DNA of 64,000 nucleotides, taken from positions 1-64,000 of the forward strand of contig JACJJN010000003.1 of NCBI GenBank assembly GCA_016899975.1. The letters are read 5' to 3'. Every line of letters begins with the position of its first letter. Position 1 is the first letter of the stretch. Shown here piece after piece: positions 28,304 through 37,767 of this stretch. The position numbers and the translations under genes are program-made. Source of the stretch: Lacrimispora saccharolytica. Lineage in GTDB: Bacteria > Bacillota > Clostridia > Lachnospirales > Lachnospiraceae. The notes below the pieces were generated by a model. That model searched no databases, had not been told where the DNA came from, and worked only from the letters and a program-made list of their open reading frames with translations.

Positions 28304-29377
28304 ATGCAAAACATTTCTATTGATACCTTGTATGCCCTTCTGGATAGATTCGATACCCTGAAAAACCTTCTGGCAAAATACGGAACCTTTCTTATCATCG
28401 CAGCCGCCATCTTTGCCCTGCTGAACTGTTTCTTCGGATATGCACTCCGAAAAGTCTGGAGTGTCCTGCTGGGCTTTGCCATCGGCGCTTCCGGCGGAAT
28501 GCTTCTGGCTTCCTATACCGAGCAGAGCCGGAACATGACTCTTGGCGTGACGCTGGGGCTTGGTTTTATTTTCGGACTGCTGGCGCTGCTGCTCTATCGG
28601 ATCGGAACCTTTTTCCTGATCATCGGATTTCTGGGCTTTTCGCTTTTCAAACTGCTGAATCCACAGGATCTGATCATGCTGCTGTTTCTCGGCGCGATCG
28701 CGTTCGTGGTCGCACTGATCGGCGTTCCCTTTGAACGGATCACGGTGACATTGATCACCAGCGTATGCGGAGCGCTCACGGCAGTCACCCTCGCTTATGA
28801 TCTCCAGCAGACAGAATACGATCTTGTCATGTGGATCATCGTACTGGTCCTCGCCGCCCTTGGTATGATCTTCCAGTTCAAACCCTGGAAAGACCGCGGC
28901 TATGAGGAAGAGGATGAAGAAGAGGAAAACTACCGCCGGAGCCGAAAACAGCACCGCAGATCCAGAAGGCCTTCCCGAAGCACCGCTTCCCGCACTTCCG
29001 GAAAGCGGAAAAAGAAAAAAGCTTCCCGCAGTTCTTCCAGTCACAGTTCCTCCAGGGGCGGTTCTTCCAGCCGGCGCACAAAGGTATCTCAGAATACCAT
29101 GTACGATTTCCGTTTTGTCCCGGAAGAACCGGATGACGCCGAGGAAGAGGATGACGAAGAACTCCTGGAACGTCCGGCGCGCAGATCACCCAGACCGGAG
29201 CAGACTCCGGTTCCAGGACCTGCAGAGACTACTTCTCCTGCTGCCGGCGATACCCGCCCGATTCCGGATCCCCGTTCTGTTTCCGCAGAACCTGATCTGT
29301 CCGAGATCCGCCAGCAGATTTCCGCAGAAGTACAGGAAATCTATCGCGATTCCCAGGAACACACCGACGACTTTTGA
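28304..29377 (+). CDS. DUF4203-like polytopic membrane protein with Ser/Arg-rich cytoplasmic tail
   Basis: 357 residues. About seven hydrophobic helices in residues 20-205 with glycine-rich turns (G-F-A-I-G-A-S-G-G-M) resemble the DUF4203/TMEM198 fold. After F-K-P-W-K-D-R the tail changes sharply: an acidic stretch (E-E-E-D-E-E-E-E), then a Ser/Arg/Lys-rich low-complexity region, then acidic and proline-rich segments to the end. The tail is likely disordered. GGAAGG precedes the ATG at 28304; the frame is open from 28226 but those codons cover the promoter. Function unknown. Confidence 0.7.
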   Translation: MQNISIDTLYALLDRFDTLKNLLAKYGTFLIIAAAIFALLNCFFGYALRKVWSVLLGFAIGASGGMLLASYTEQSRNMTLGVTLGLGFIFGLLALLLYRIGTFFLIIGFLGFSLFKLLNPQDLIMLLFLGAIAFVVALIGVPFERITVTLITSVCGALTAVTLAYDLQQTEYDLVMWIIVLVLAALGMIFQFKPWKDRGYEEEDEEEENYRRSRKQHRRSRRPSRSTASRTSGKRKKKKASRSSSSHSSSRGGSSSRRTKVSQNTMYDFRFVPEEPDDAEEEDDEELLERPARRSPRPEQTPVPGPAETTSPAAGDTRPIPDPRSVSAEPDLSEIRQQISAEVQEIYRDSQEHTDDF

Positions 29378-29391
29378 TAAATAGCAAAAGA

Positions 29392-29446
29392 CACAAAAAA
29401 AGGCTGAAGCAAAATGAAGTTTGGCATTTTGCTTCAGCCTTTTTGT
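29392..29446. terminator. Bidirectional terminator
   Basis: A perfect 16-base stem (AGGCTGAAGCAAAATG at 29401-29416 with 29425-29440) flanked by A and T runs, serving the DUF4203 gene and the convergent binding-protein gene. Confidence 0.88.
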
Positions 29447-29579
29447 GCCTTTTTTCACTGTTCTGATTTCACACCCCATATCCGGGATATTCAGAACTTT
29501 CTGTTTTCCTGTTATGTATTTACTATTATAAATATCTGTTATGCATAACCCTGCAGCTGACTGCAGACTCACGGCAGTA

Positions 29580-30794
29580 CTAATATCTGTAGATTGCCAG
29601 CTCCTCCGATGAGATATTGGTCTGATCCATCCACTGATATCCTGCATCGACAAAAGCATCGTTCGTCATTCCCGCCGCTGCTCTCGCTGCAGCCACGATC
29701 ATTGCGTAGCCGAGACTGTAAGGATTCTGACTGACCGTTCCATACTGCAGTCCACTGGCAATCGCCTCTGCCTGTTCTTCACTGTAATCAAATCCTACCA
29801 TCTTGATCGCAGTTTCCTTTGTTTCCAGAACTGCCAGCGTCTCATTGGAAACCTGCTGATTGGTACAGAAAACGCCTTTTAACTGCGGATACTGCTGCAT
29901 CATTCCTTCAACCATCGCTGAAATTTCCTGCTCCCCGTCACTGTATCCCGTCTGAACGATTGTCACATTCGGATGATTCTGAGCGATTTCTTCAGAAAAT
30001 CCTTCCACGCGTTCGATGCTGGTCTGCGTCGTACTTTCATGCGCCACAATGGCGATTTCCCCTGCGTCACCGATCGCTTCACAAAGCTTTCTTGCCGCTT
30101 CCGCTCCGGCGGCGCGGTTGTCGATTCCGCAAAACGAATTGATCAGATCACTGTCCACGCCGGAATCCACAATAATCACCGGAATTCCATTCTCCGCTGC
30201 CATCTCCAGCTGTGTCTTACAGGTCTGCATATCAATGATTCCCAGACACAAGGCTCCCGGATTTTCCGAAATTACCAGATCAATGGTATTACTCTGCTCT
30301 TCCGCATCGGAAGAATCCGCAGTTCCTTCAAATGTCATGGTGATCTTATCCTCACCGGTATAATTCAATGCGGCATTCAGCTCATCGATTGCCTGCTGAG
30401 CCCCCACTTTCACCGCTTTCCAATAATCGGTATCCATATCTTTCGCGACCACGGCCAGATAACTGCCCGGCGCAAGCTGGATTCCTTCTACAGAAGTATA
30501 GTCAGCCTGCATTCCTTCTTTCTGTGGAATGCTGACCTGAATCCGTTCCTTCGTCTCGGTCGCCGTCGGCGTTGGTGTTGTGGCGCTCTCTCCCGATACA
30601 CCTGACGTACTCTCAACGCTTTGACTATTCGATATACTTTCACTGACACTCTGACTGTTTGATGTACTTTCACTGACGCTTTGGCTGTTTGAAACGGATG
30701 ATGAATTCTCTGCTGCTTCCCCGTTCTGTGCACATCCGGTACCAGAAAAAGCCAAAAGACCTGCCAGTAAAATTCCTGCTATCTTACGTTTCAT
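29580..30794 (-). CDS. Orphan sugar-type ABC substrate-binding lipoprotein
   Basis: About 404 residues. Lipoprotein signal peptide with lipobox near F-S-G-T-G-C, then a Ser/Thr-rich linker containing S-N-S-Q-S-V-S-E-S repeats, then a type I periplasmic-binding fold (V-V-A-K-D-M-D-T-D-Y-W-K-A-V, I-P-V-I-I-V-D-S-G-V-D, G-V-F-C-T-N-Q, M-V-G-F-D-Y) like ribose/galactose-binding proteins. The ATG at 30794 follows AAGGTGGAAGG. No permease or ATPase gene is adjacent, so it may feed a distant transporter or act as a receptor. Confidence 0.85.
   Translation of the reverse strand: MKRKIAGILLAGLLAFSGTGCAQNGEAAENSSSVSNSQSVSESTSNSQSVSESISNSQSVESTSGVSGESATTPTPTATETKERIQVSIPQKEGMQADYTSVEGIQLAPGSYLAVVAKDMDTDYWKAVKVGAQQAIDELNAALNYTGEDKITMTFEGTADSSDAEEQSNTIDLVISENPGALCLGIIDMQTCKTQLEMAAENGIPVIIVDSGVDSDLINSFCGIDNRAAGAEAARKLCEAIGDAGEIAIVAHESTTQTSIERVEGFSEEIAQNHPNVTIVQTGYSDGEQEISAMVEGMMQQYPQLKGVFCTNQQVSNETLAVLETKETAIKMVGFDYSEEQAEAIASGLQYGTVSQNPYSLGYAMIVAAARAAAGMTNDAFVDAGYQWMDQTNISSEELAIYRY
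30609..30695 (-). repeat. 30-base coding repeat in the lipoprotein linker
   Basis: Three units of about 27-30 bases; two of them (30636-30665, 30666-30695) share ACTTTCACTGAC at the same phase. It codes S-x-S-N-S-Q-S-V-S-E and could vary in copy number. Confidence 0.6.
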
Positions 30795-30851
30795 CCCTTC
30801 CACCTTTTCTTTGTTTCTACCCATTTTTTACAAAAATGTTACATCCCTTTT

Positions 30852-30879
30852 ATTATACACAAACAGAAGAATTAGTCTA
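30852..30879 (-). promoter_or_regulatory. Promoter of the binding-lipoprotein gene
   Basis: Minus-strand TATAAT (30852-30857) with TAGACT 16 bases upstream as a weaker -35. Confidence 0.5.
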
Positions 30880-30936
30880 TACCCCTTTGTTAGGATTTCT
30901 GTGAAAAATTTATGATTTTTTTCTTACTTTTGAGCT

Positions 30937-31659
30937 TTACTTTTCACGTCCGCAGGAAAATCCTGAAAAAGCTCTTCCCTCAGGCGTGACCTGAAACTGA
31001 AGCTGTTTTCCATTCCTCGGGTGTGCAAAGGAGAGGCTGCAGGCACACAAAGCCAACCCATCGTCTCCTCTTTCGCTCCCTGCCGCAGGATGATACTTGC
31101 TGTCTCCGCACAAAGGCATCCCTGCATGCGCCATTTGCACCCGGATCTGATGATGCCGTCCCGTTTTCAGCCGGATCTGAACCAGAGAACGTGTCCCTTC
31201 CGGACCTTGGGAAGTTTCCAGCACCCGAAAAGACAGCTCCGCTCTCTTCGCTCCCGGCGTATCTTTACTCACCACTTCTGAACGGTTTGTCTTTCCGTCT
31301 TTTTTCAGATAATCCACCAGTTTTCCTTCCATACGTTCTGGCTTCCCATCCGTCACTGCCAGATAAATTTTTTCCATCCGGTCTTTCTGCATGGCTTCAT
31401 TTAGTTTTCTGGCAGCCTGCGGCTTTTTTCCAAACACCAGAATTCCTTCTACCGGCTGATCCAGCCGATGGATCACCGCCAGATACGGCATCTGCCTTCC
31501 CCTCTGACCCTGACTGGCCGCCAGATAATTCAAAAGTTCATGTTCCAGATCCATCTGCCCAAACCTGGCGCTCTGCACCGCTGTCCCGGCATGCTTATGA
31601 ACAACTAGAATCTCTTCATCCTCCATCAGGATATCTTCCTTTGAAAATCCCCTTTTCAC
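30937..31659 (-). CDS. RluA-family RNA pseudouridine synthase
   Basis: 240 residues. The catalytic loop reads H-R-L-D-Q-P-V-E-G-I-L-V-F, with aspartate as the pseudouridine-forming residue; the common form is H-R-L-D-x-x-T-S-G, so this belongs to a variant subgroup. Later conserved parts are L-K-T-G-R-H-H-Q-I-R-V-Q and G-D-S-K-Y. No S4 domain at the N-terminus. GTG start at 31659 with AGGAGG upstream. RNA target unknown. Confidence 0.85.
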   Translation of the reverse strand: MKRGFSKEDILMEDEEILVVHKHAGTAVQSARFGQMDLEHELLNYLAASQGQRGRQMPYLAVIHRLDQPVEGILVFGKKPQAARKLNEAMQKDRMEKIYLAVTDGKPERMEGKLVDYLKKDGKTNRSEVVSKDTPGAKRAELSFRVLETSQGPEGTRSLVQIRLKTGRHHQIRVQMAHAGMPLCGDSKYHPAAGSERGDDGLALCACSLSFAHPRNGKQLQFQVTPEGRAFSGFSCGREK

Positions 31660-31746
31660 AACAACCTCCTGTATTCTGTCTCCATTCTATTCCAAACATA
31701 CTTTCAGCAGTATATCATATTTTTCCTCTTCCGAACAGACAAAAAG

Positions 31747-31791
31747 GAACGACCGTCATACCAACATCTTCATCTGATACAACGGTCGTTC
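31747..31791 (-). terminator. Hairpin with T run upstream of the RluA-family gene
   Basis: Arms GAACGACCGT and ACGGTCGTTC (perfect, 10 bases) with a 25-base loop; on the minus strand CTTTTTG follows. Confidence 0.5.
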
Positions 31792-31860
31792 TAATTCTCT
31801 TCTTTATTCAATTTTTTCTTCTCAACTTTCTTGGTTTCTATCGGTTGACATCGATTCTAT

Positions 31861-31884
31861 GAAAAAGCGCCTTCCGCTTTTTTA
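31861..31884 (-). terminator. Terminator of the orphan minus-strand transcription unit
   Basis: On the minus strand AAAAAGCG-GAAGG-CGCTTTTTC: an 8-base stem with 5-base loop and T run. Confidence 0.55.
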
Positions 31885-32429
31885 TTTTATTTTTTATTCC
31901 CAGCCTCGTAAGATTCTCCATTCCGGTTCCTCTCTCACTTAGAAATTTCTACGAATCTTTTTTCTTTATAATATCGGTTTCATCATATAACTTTCACATT
32001 TTGTATAGATTCAAAATATTTTATTTATACATCCTTTTCATTTCTCTGTCATCAAAGCATTGATTCCGGTTTACTGATTCTCAGATTTCTTCCATTCCTG
32101 GTTTCTTTCTTGAACCATTTACCTTTATACTTCTCTTTAGAAATTTCCAACTGATATAAATAAGTTATTTTTCTTTCGATTATTTCTTTACATAATCTCC
32201 AGAATCCTGATATTATTTGTGGTATCTGTTCAATATGAGTGCCAGCTATCGTAATAACCTTCTATCCTTTTTTCTTTGTCATATTTTTCTGGAACTTTTC
32301 TTCCGGTTATTCCTCATCTTCGATTATCTCCCGATAATTGATCAGATGCCTTTCTCCCTTCTGAATCATTCATTTATGACTTTTCATTTCTTTACAATCC
32401 TGATAAAAGGTATTTCTTGCGGGGAACTG

Positions 32430-32477
32430 CTATGCAATACCACTCTCATATTGATTGGCAGATGCTTCATTTCCCAT
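32430..32477 (-). CDS. Tiny open reading frame with strong ribosome binding site (doubtful)
   Basis: Fifteen codons (MGNEASANQYESGIA) with AAGGAGG 8 bases before the ATG, inside the orphan transcription unit. Nothing is known about it; it may be a leader peptide or a remnant of a decayed gene. Confidence 0.2.
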   Translation of the reverse strand: MGNEASANQYESGIA

Positions 32478-32760
32478 TGGACCTTACCTCCTTGTCCGTA
32501 TTTCCTGTCTCCGATTCTTTATGATAAAGAATCTTCTCTTTCTTTTCCCATTCTTCTAAGGATGATTTCTCGTCTCATTCCCTGAAAATGGTGCGTCGGT
32601 ATTTTATTTTCCCTTTCTTTTTCTGATCGTTGTTCCGTGAGAACTTACACCATTAACCCGGATACCTGATTCTCTGAAAAATTCAAGTGATTTATTTACC
32701 TTTCAGAAAGAGTTTTTACAGGTTTTTCTTTGTTTTTATCTCTTGTTTGTTTGTGATTTT

Positions 32761-32789
32761 ATAATAACAGACAGCCTCTTATTTGTCAA
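32761..32789 (-). promoter_or_regulatory. Strong minus-strand promoter with no obvious gene
   Basis: TTGACA (32784-32789), exactly 17 bases, TATTAT (32761-32766). The start site would be near 32753, almost 1.1 kb before the next intact gene on that strand. Confidence 0.75.
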
Positions 32790-32986
32790 CACATTTTTTC
32801 TATATTTTTATTATTTTTTAATTTCTAAATCTTCTGAATATTTTAGTTGTATAATTGTTTTTTATTTTTATTTATTTTCAGATAATTACGGCTGTGACAT
32901 CGATTGTAAATCAAATGGTGATCAGAATACAGAGTAACTTTGCCTGTGTACGAATCCAAAAATACGCAGACGATTCTTTCTATCAA

Positions 32987-33025
32987 AAAGGGGCATACGT
33001 CCCAAATGGTGATGTATGCCCCTTT
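32987..33025. terminator. Bidirectional terminator after the hydratase gene
   Basis: Perfect 12-base arms AAAGGGGCATAC (32987-32998) and GTATGCCCCTTT (33014-33025), with A-rich and T-rich flanks. Confidence 0.85.
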
Positions 33026-33044
33026 GTCTTTTTTCTTTTTGCCA

Positions 33045-35330
33045 TTATCCGCGGTAGTAATTAATCAGGCAGCCTTTCAGGATAATCTCCCTCTCATCAT
33101 CCGTCAGCGCGCCAAGCTTCAGTTCAAACGGTTTCAGTTCTTTTCCTGCAACTACATACGCCTGAATGCTCTCTGCTTTCTCCTCAACTGCTTTTCTGAT
33201 CTCCGGTACAAACAGGTAATCTCCGTTTTTGAACGGCAGCTCGCCTTCCGGGATCAGGAATGGGAGCATTCCCCAGTTGATCAGGTTGGAACGATACCGT
33301 TTCGTTGCGTACTCATTGGCAATATTTGCCCATCCGCCCAGTACCTTCTGACAGGAAGCAGCCTGCTCACGGGCAGAACCATCGCCTGGTTTCACCGCAA
33401 AGATTGTAGAACCGACACCGAAATTTTTGTCCAGCGCCGGGTAATTCGCGCGGATCGTCTCGATCACGGGAGCAAGCTCCGGAAGCGCTTTCTCCGGACA
33501 CTCACCTGCCTCTATGGCTTTCTGTGCTTTCTGGACTTCCTTTGCACGTCCAACATACGCCGGATCCTTTCTGGAAAGGGCAAATTCTGCCAGCCCCAGC
33601 GGATTGGAACGGAAGGAGGAAGTCTCTCCCGATGGAATCAGCTCATCCGTCGTGGTAACCGGATCATGGATCTCAGAAACTACCTTCAGAACGAGATGCT
33701 CTGTCAGCGCCGGCATGGACGGCCAGTCTTTGATGTTCGGGCCGAACTGAATCTCAACGGATGGATCCGCAACGCCCTTGCTGTCAAACACACGGTTCTC
33801 ATAAATGGTCTTATCGAAATGATAGGTCGGTTTCGTATACGTTCCGGTAAACTCCGTCGCGGAAGTCAGATATCCCTTATTCGCTGCTGTCGCCGCGATG
33901 GAACGGGCATCCATCAGCGCTACGGAAGAAATCTGACCATTCTGGATCTTGGAACCTTCACGGTTCGGGAAGTTTCTGGTGGAATGACGGATGGAGAACG
34001 CATTGTTCGCCGGAGTGTCTCCTGCGCCGAAGCACGGTCCACAAAACGCAGTCTTGACCACGGCTCCTGTCTCCATCAGATCTGCCAGTCTTCCGTTTCT
34101 CGCCAGTTCCATGTAAATCGGTGTGCTGGCCGGATATACACTCAGAGTAAATGCGTCATATCCGATACTGTGTCCGCGCAGGATGTCCGCTGCGTCACAG
34201 ATATTTTCAAATCCGCCGCCCGCACATCCGGCAATGATACCCTGATCCACCAGCAGTCTGCCGTTGTGTACTTTATTTTTCAGTGTGAACGGAACCTTTC
34301 CGTCCAGGCTGACTTTTGCTTTTTCTTCCACATCGTTCAGAATGTCCATAAGATTTTCATTCAATTCGTCGATGGTGTAAACATTGCTCGGGTGGAACGG
34401 CATCGCGATCATCGGTTTGATCTTATCCAGCTCTACCATCACCATGCCATCGTAATAAGCGACATTTCCAGGATTCAGCTCTTTATAATCGCCGCTTCTT
34501 CCGTGAATCTCGTAGAAATTGCGGATCTCATCGTCGGTTCTCCAGATGGATGACAGACAGGTGGTCTCCGTGGTCATAACATCCACGCCGATCCGATAGT
34601 CTGCGCTCAGAGACGCAACGCCCGGTCCCACGAATTCCATAACTTTGTTTTTCACATAGCCATTGGCAAAGACTGCACCGATAATTGCCAGAGCGATATC
34701 CTGCGGACCGACACCCGGCTGCGGCGCTCCGGTCATGTAAATACCGATCACTCCCGGCATCGCAATATCATACGTTTTGTTCAGAAGCTGTTTTACCAGC
34801 TCCGGTCCGCCCTCGCCGACCGCCATGGTTCCCAGCGCTCCGTAGCGGGTATGGGAATCGGAGCCGAGGATCATCTTTCCTCCGCCTGCCAGCATCTCAC
34901 GGGCATACTGATGGATGACTGCCTGATGTGGCGGTACATACACTCCACCGTATTTTTTCGCGCAGGTCAATCCAAACATATGGTCATCTTCATTGATCGT
35001 ACCGCCAACCGCGCAAAGAGAATTGTGGCAGTTGGTCAGAACGTACGGCATCGGGAATTTCTCAAGCCCTGACGCTCTCGCAGTCTGGATAATACCAACA
35101 AATGTGATATCATGAGAGGTCAGCTTGTCAAAGCGGATCTCCAGATTTTCCATATTTCCGGAGGTATTGTGTTCCTTCAGGATTCCGTAGGCGATGGTTT
35201 CCTTTGCCGCTTCTTTCGGATCCTGAACAGCGCCTGTAACGGCTTTCAGTTCTGCTCTTCCATCTTCTGTATCCGGAATTACCTGTGTACCGTTTACCAG
35301 ATATGCTCCTGTTTTCAGTAATTCAATCAT
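33045..35330 (-). CDS. Aconitase-superfamily hydratase (YbhJ-like)
   Basis: About 761 residues. The three iron-sulfur cysteines are visible in G-C-A-G-G-G and [10 protein letters not shown], and other aconitase motifs include [11 protein letters not shown] and R-S-N-L-I-N-W-G in the swivel domain. The overall sequence fits the YbhJ-type hydratase branch better than AcnA/AcnB, so the substrate may not be citrate. The ATG at 35330 follows GAGGAGAGAA; an in-frame start at 35354 lacks support. It is second in an operon with a CdaR-type regulator, which suggests induced use of an organic or sugar acid. Confidence 0.82.
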   Translation of the reverse strand: MIELLKTGAYLVNGTQVIPDTEDGRAELKAVTGAVQDPKEAAKETIAYGILKEHNTSGNMENLEIRFDKLTSHDITFVGIIQTARASGLEKFPMPYVLTNCHNSLCAVGGTINEDDHMFGLTCAKKYGGVYVPPHQAVIHQYAREMLAGGGKMILGSDSHTRYGALGTMAVGEGGPELVKQLLNKTYDIAMPGVIGIYMTGAPQPGVGPQDIALAIIGAVFANGYVKNKVMEFVGPGVASLSADYRIGVDVMTTETTCLSSIWRTDDEIRNFYEIHGRSGDYKELNPGNVAYYDGMVMVELDKIKPMIAMPFHPSNVYTIDELNENLMDILNDVEEKAKVSLDGKVPFTLKNKVHNGRLLVDQGIIAGCAGGGFENICDAADILRGHSIGYDAFTLSVYPASTPIYMELARNGRLADLMETGAVVKTAFCGPCFGAGDTPANNAFSIRHSTRNFPNREGSKIQNGQISSVALMDARSIAATAANKGYLTSATEFTGTYTKPTYHFDKTIYENRVFDSKGVADPSVEIQFGPNIKDWPSMPALTEHLVLKVVSEIHDPVTTTDELIPSGETSSFRSNPLGLAEFALSRKDPAYVGRAKEVQKAQKAIEAGECPEKALPELAPVIETIRANYPALDKNFGVGSTIFAVKPGDGSAREQAASCQKVLGGWANIANEYATKRYRSNLINWGMLPFLIPEGELPFKNGDYLFVPEIRKAVEEKAESIQAYVVAGKELKPFELKLGALTDDEREIILKGCLINYYRG

Positions 35331-35369
35331 TGGTTCTCTCCTCTCTTCCCTCAACGACTGCTTGACCCA

Positions 35370-36461
35370 TTAAGCATTCTCGTTATTGTTCATATAGTTC
35401 ATGTAGCTGACTACCATCATCGCGATCTTGAAGGTCAGAGCATCATCAAACCTGCGGATATCCAGGCCCGTACTCTTTTCCAGCTTTTCAAGACGGTAAA
35501 CCAGCGTGTTTCTGTGTACGTACAGCTGACGGGAAGTCTCAGACACATTCAGGTTGTTCTCAAAGAACTTATTGATCGTTGTCAGAGTCTCCTCATCGAA
35601 GGTATCCGGCAAATGCTCGCCGAACACTTCTTTCATAAACATCTCGCAAAGCGGGATCGGCAGCTGATAGATCAAACGTCCGATTCCGAGATTGTTATAC
35701 GGAATCACGTTCTTCTCCGCATAGAAAATCTTTCCTACTTCCAGAGCCATCTTCGCTTCCTTATAAGAACGGGATACGTTCTTGATCTCATTGACCGGAT
35801 TGCCGTAGGAAACGCGAACCTGGGACATCGCCTCAGCATTCAGCATATCCACCAGCATTTTGGCAATCTGGTCCATCTCCTCAAAGCCGTCCTCTTCCTT
35901 CAGCTCTTTTACGATGATAATACTCTTTTCTTCCACGGCGGTGATAAAATCTCTCGGACGGGATACGAACAGACTCTTGACCGTCTCCATCGCATTGGCG
36001 TCCTTCTCCATTTTCGTCTCCACCATATAAACAACACGACGGACATCCGTATCGATGCGCAGTTTCTTTGCACGATTATAAACGTCCACCATCAGCAGAT
36101 TGTCCAGCAGAAGGTTCTGGATAAAATTGTTCTTATCCAGACGTTCTTTGTAGGCGATGATCAGATTCTGAATCTGGCAAACCGCTACCTTTCCGATCAT
36201 ATAAGCATCATCGCTGCTGCCCCTTGCCAGCAGGACATATTCCACATTCTGATTATCGTATACTTTAAAGAAATGATTATCCTGAATCACCTGGCTGTCC
36301 GCTGCAGAATCTACAAAAGAACGGATGCTGTCTGCATCGATCGCTGTTTCCGGAAACGTGGTAACGAGCAGAGCGCCATCCGTATTTGTCACACATAAAT
36401 CAATTCTTGTAATATTTCTGAGTTCGTCCAGAGTCTTCTGTAAAACCTGACTTGAAACCAA
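35370..36461 (-). CDS. CdaR/PucR-family transcriptional regulator
   Basis: About 363 residues. An N-terminal sensory region and a GGDEF-like middle region are followed by the C-terminal PucR-type helix-turn-helix (N-V-S-E-T-S-R-Q-L-Y-V-H-R-N-T-L-V-Y-R-L). I favour a TTG start at 36461 (LVSSQVLQKTLDEL) because AAAGGAAG lies 8 bases upstream. The ATG at 36542 has no binding site and lies only about 3 bases from the expected transcription start. The family senses sugar diacids or related compounds; the hydratase gene 39 bases downstream is the likely target. Confidence 0.8.
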   Translation of the reverse strand: MVSSQVLQKTLDELRNITRIDLCVTNTDGALLVTTFPETAIDADSIRSFVDSAADSQVIQDNHFFKVYDNQNVEYVLLARGSSDDAYMIGKVAVCQIQNLIIAYKERLDKNNFIQNLLLDNLLMVDVYNRAKKLRIDTDVRRVVYMVETKMEKDANAMETVKSLFVSRPRDFITAVEEKSIIIVKELKEEDGFEEMDQIAKMLVDMLNAEAMSQVRVSYGNPVNEIKNVSRSYKEAKMALEVGKIFYAEKNVIPYNNLGIGRLIYQLPIPLCEMFMKEVFGEHLPDTFDEETLTTINKFFENNLNVSETSRQLYVHRNTLVYRLEKLEKSTGLDIRRFDDALTFKIAMMVVSYMNYMNNNENA

Positions 36462-36551
36462 AACCGCCACTTCCTTTCTCTTCGATTCCGTATATCCAAA
36501 GGCATTTTCACAACGTCTGGCATAGTTGGAATCTTTTGACATATATATTCA

Positions 36552-36580
36552 ATCATATCGTATTTTCAGTGGATTGGCAA
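36552..36580 (-). promoter_or_regulatory. Promoter of the regulator-hydratase operon
   Basis: Minus-strand TTGCCA (36575-36580), 17 bases, TATGAT (36552-36557). Confidence 0.7.
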
Positions 36581-36595
36581 TGATTTTCTGTGAAA

Positions 36596-36620
36596 AAAAG
36601 AAGACCGCCCGCAGGCGGTC
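36596..36620 (-). terminator. Terminator after the sugar-ABC ATPase gene
   Basis: Minus strand: GACCGCC-TGCG-GGCGGTC (36603-36620) followed by TTCTTTTTTTC. Confidence 0.85.
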
Positions 36621-36654
36621 CTCCCTATGGAATGAATTCCAAAAAGATATCTGA

Positions 36655-37767
36655 TTAGTTGGTAATGGTAAGTTCTGTCTCTTTGTCGAACAGATGAACT
36701 TTTTCCATATCCAGTGCAAACTTAACGGTATCACCGCTTCTTGCAGTTGTACGCGGATCTACGCGGGCCGTCATCGGGAATCCCTCGCAGTCAAAGTACA
36801 GATAAACCTCTGCACCTAACAGCTCGTATACGTTGATCTGGCACTCGATAACACTCTCTTTGGATGTCTCGATGAACATCTGAGAATCATGTACGTTTTC
36901 AGGACGGATACCCATAACTACAGTCTTTCCGTCATATCCGCCGTCGATTACAGCTTTTGCTTTGGATGCCGGCAGTTTCATGCTGTATTTTCCAACCGTT
37001 AAGGTAGCGTCGTTTCCGTTTACGCTTACTTTTGCATCCAGGAAGTTCATCTGCGGAGATCCGATGAATCCAGCTACGAACAGGTTGCCCGGTGCATTGT
37101 ACAGGTTCTGAGGTGTATCTACCTGCTGAACAACACCGTCTTTCATAACTACGATTCTGGTACCCAGTGTCATAGCCTCTGTCTGGTCATGTGTTACGTA
37201 GATGATCGTAGCGCCCAGTCTCTCATGCAGTTTGGAGATCTCAGTACGCATCTGTACACGAAGTTTTGCATCCAGGTTGGACAGCGGCTCGTCCATCAGG
37301 AATACTTTCGGATCACGCACGATCGCACGTCCCATAGCAACACGCTGTCTCTGACCACCGGACAGAGCCTTCGGTTTACGGTCAAGCAGTTTCTCCAGAT
37401 CCAGGATCTTAGCTGCTTCTTTTACCATCTTATCGATCTGATCCTTTGGAGTTTTTCTCAGTTTCAGACCGAAAGCCATGTTATCATATACTGTCATATG
37501 AGGATACAGAGCGTAGTTCTGGAATACCATCGCGATATCACGATCCTTCGGCTCTACATCGTTCATAACTTTATCATCAATTTTCAGTGTTCCGTCGGAA
37601 ATTTCTTCCAGACCTGCGATCATACGCAGTGTGGTGGATTTTCCACATCCGGAAGGTCCTACAAAGATGATAAACTCTTTGTCTGCGATCTCCAGGTTGA
37701 AGTCCTTAACGGCTTCAAAACCATTTGGATATCTCTTGGTAATGTGCTGTAAAGATAAACTTGCCAT
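36655..37767 (-). CDS. MsmK/UgpC-type ABC transporter ATP-binding protein
   Basis: 370 residues. Walker A GPSGCGKS (37-44), Q-loop V-F-Q-N-Y-A-L-Y-P-H-M, signature L-S-G-G-Q-R-Q-R, Walker B V-F-L-M-D-E-P-L-S-N-L-D and H-loop T-H-D are all intact. The C-terminal third is the MOI/TOBE regulatory region with G-I-R-P-E-N-V. In Gram-positives one such ATPase often serves many carbohydrate permeases; the absence of permease genes here fits that. AGGAGGATATG precedes the ATG. Confidence 0.92.
   Translation of the reverse strand: MASLSLQHITKRYPNGFEAVKDFNLEIADKEFIIFVGPSGCGKSTTLRMIAGLEEISDGTLKIDDKVMNDVEPKDRDIAMVFQNYALYPHMTVYDNMAFGLKLRKTPKDQIDKMVKEAAKILDLEKLLDRKPKALSGGQRQRVAMGRAIVRDPKVFLMDEPLSNLDAKLRVQMRTEISKLHERLGATIIYVTHDQTEAMTLGTRIVVMKDGVVQQVDTPQNLYNAPGNLFVAGFIGSPQMNFLDAKVSVNGNDATLTVGKYSMKLPASKAKAVIDGGYDGKTVVMGIRPENVHDSQMFIETSKESVIECQINVYELLGAEVYLYFDCEGFPMTARVDPRTTARSGDTVKFALDMEKVHLFDKETELTITN

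Larger units (their letters stand above)
31660..33044. other. AT-rich 1.4-kb stretch without an intact gene
   Basis: The plus strand is T-rich; no frame over 60 codons has a ribosome binding site. On the minus strand there is a strong promoter (32761-32789), several tiny open frames, a 69-codon open stretch without start (32052-32261), and terminator-like hairpins at 31861-31884 and 31747-31791. It reads either as a decayed gene or as a non-coding transcription unit. Confidence 0.5.

Noticed and set aside
28148-29044. 298-codon minus-strand frame
   Set aside because: Antisense shadow of the DUF4203-like gene.
32217-32585. 122-codon plus-strand frame in the AT-rich gap
   Set aside because: T-rich hydrophobic translation, no binding site, opposite to a better-supported minus-strand promoter.
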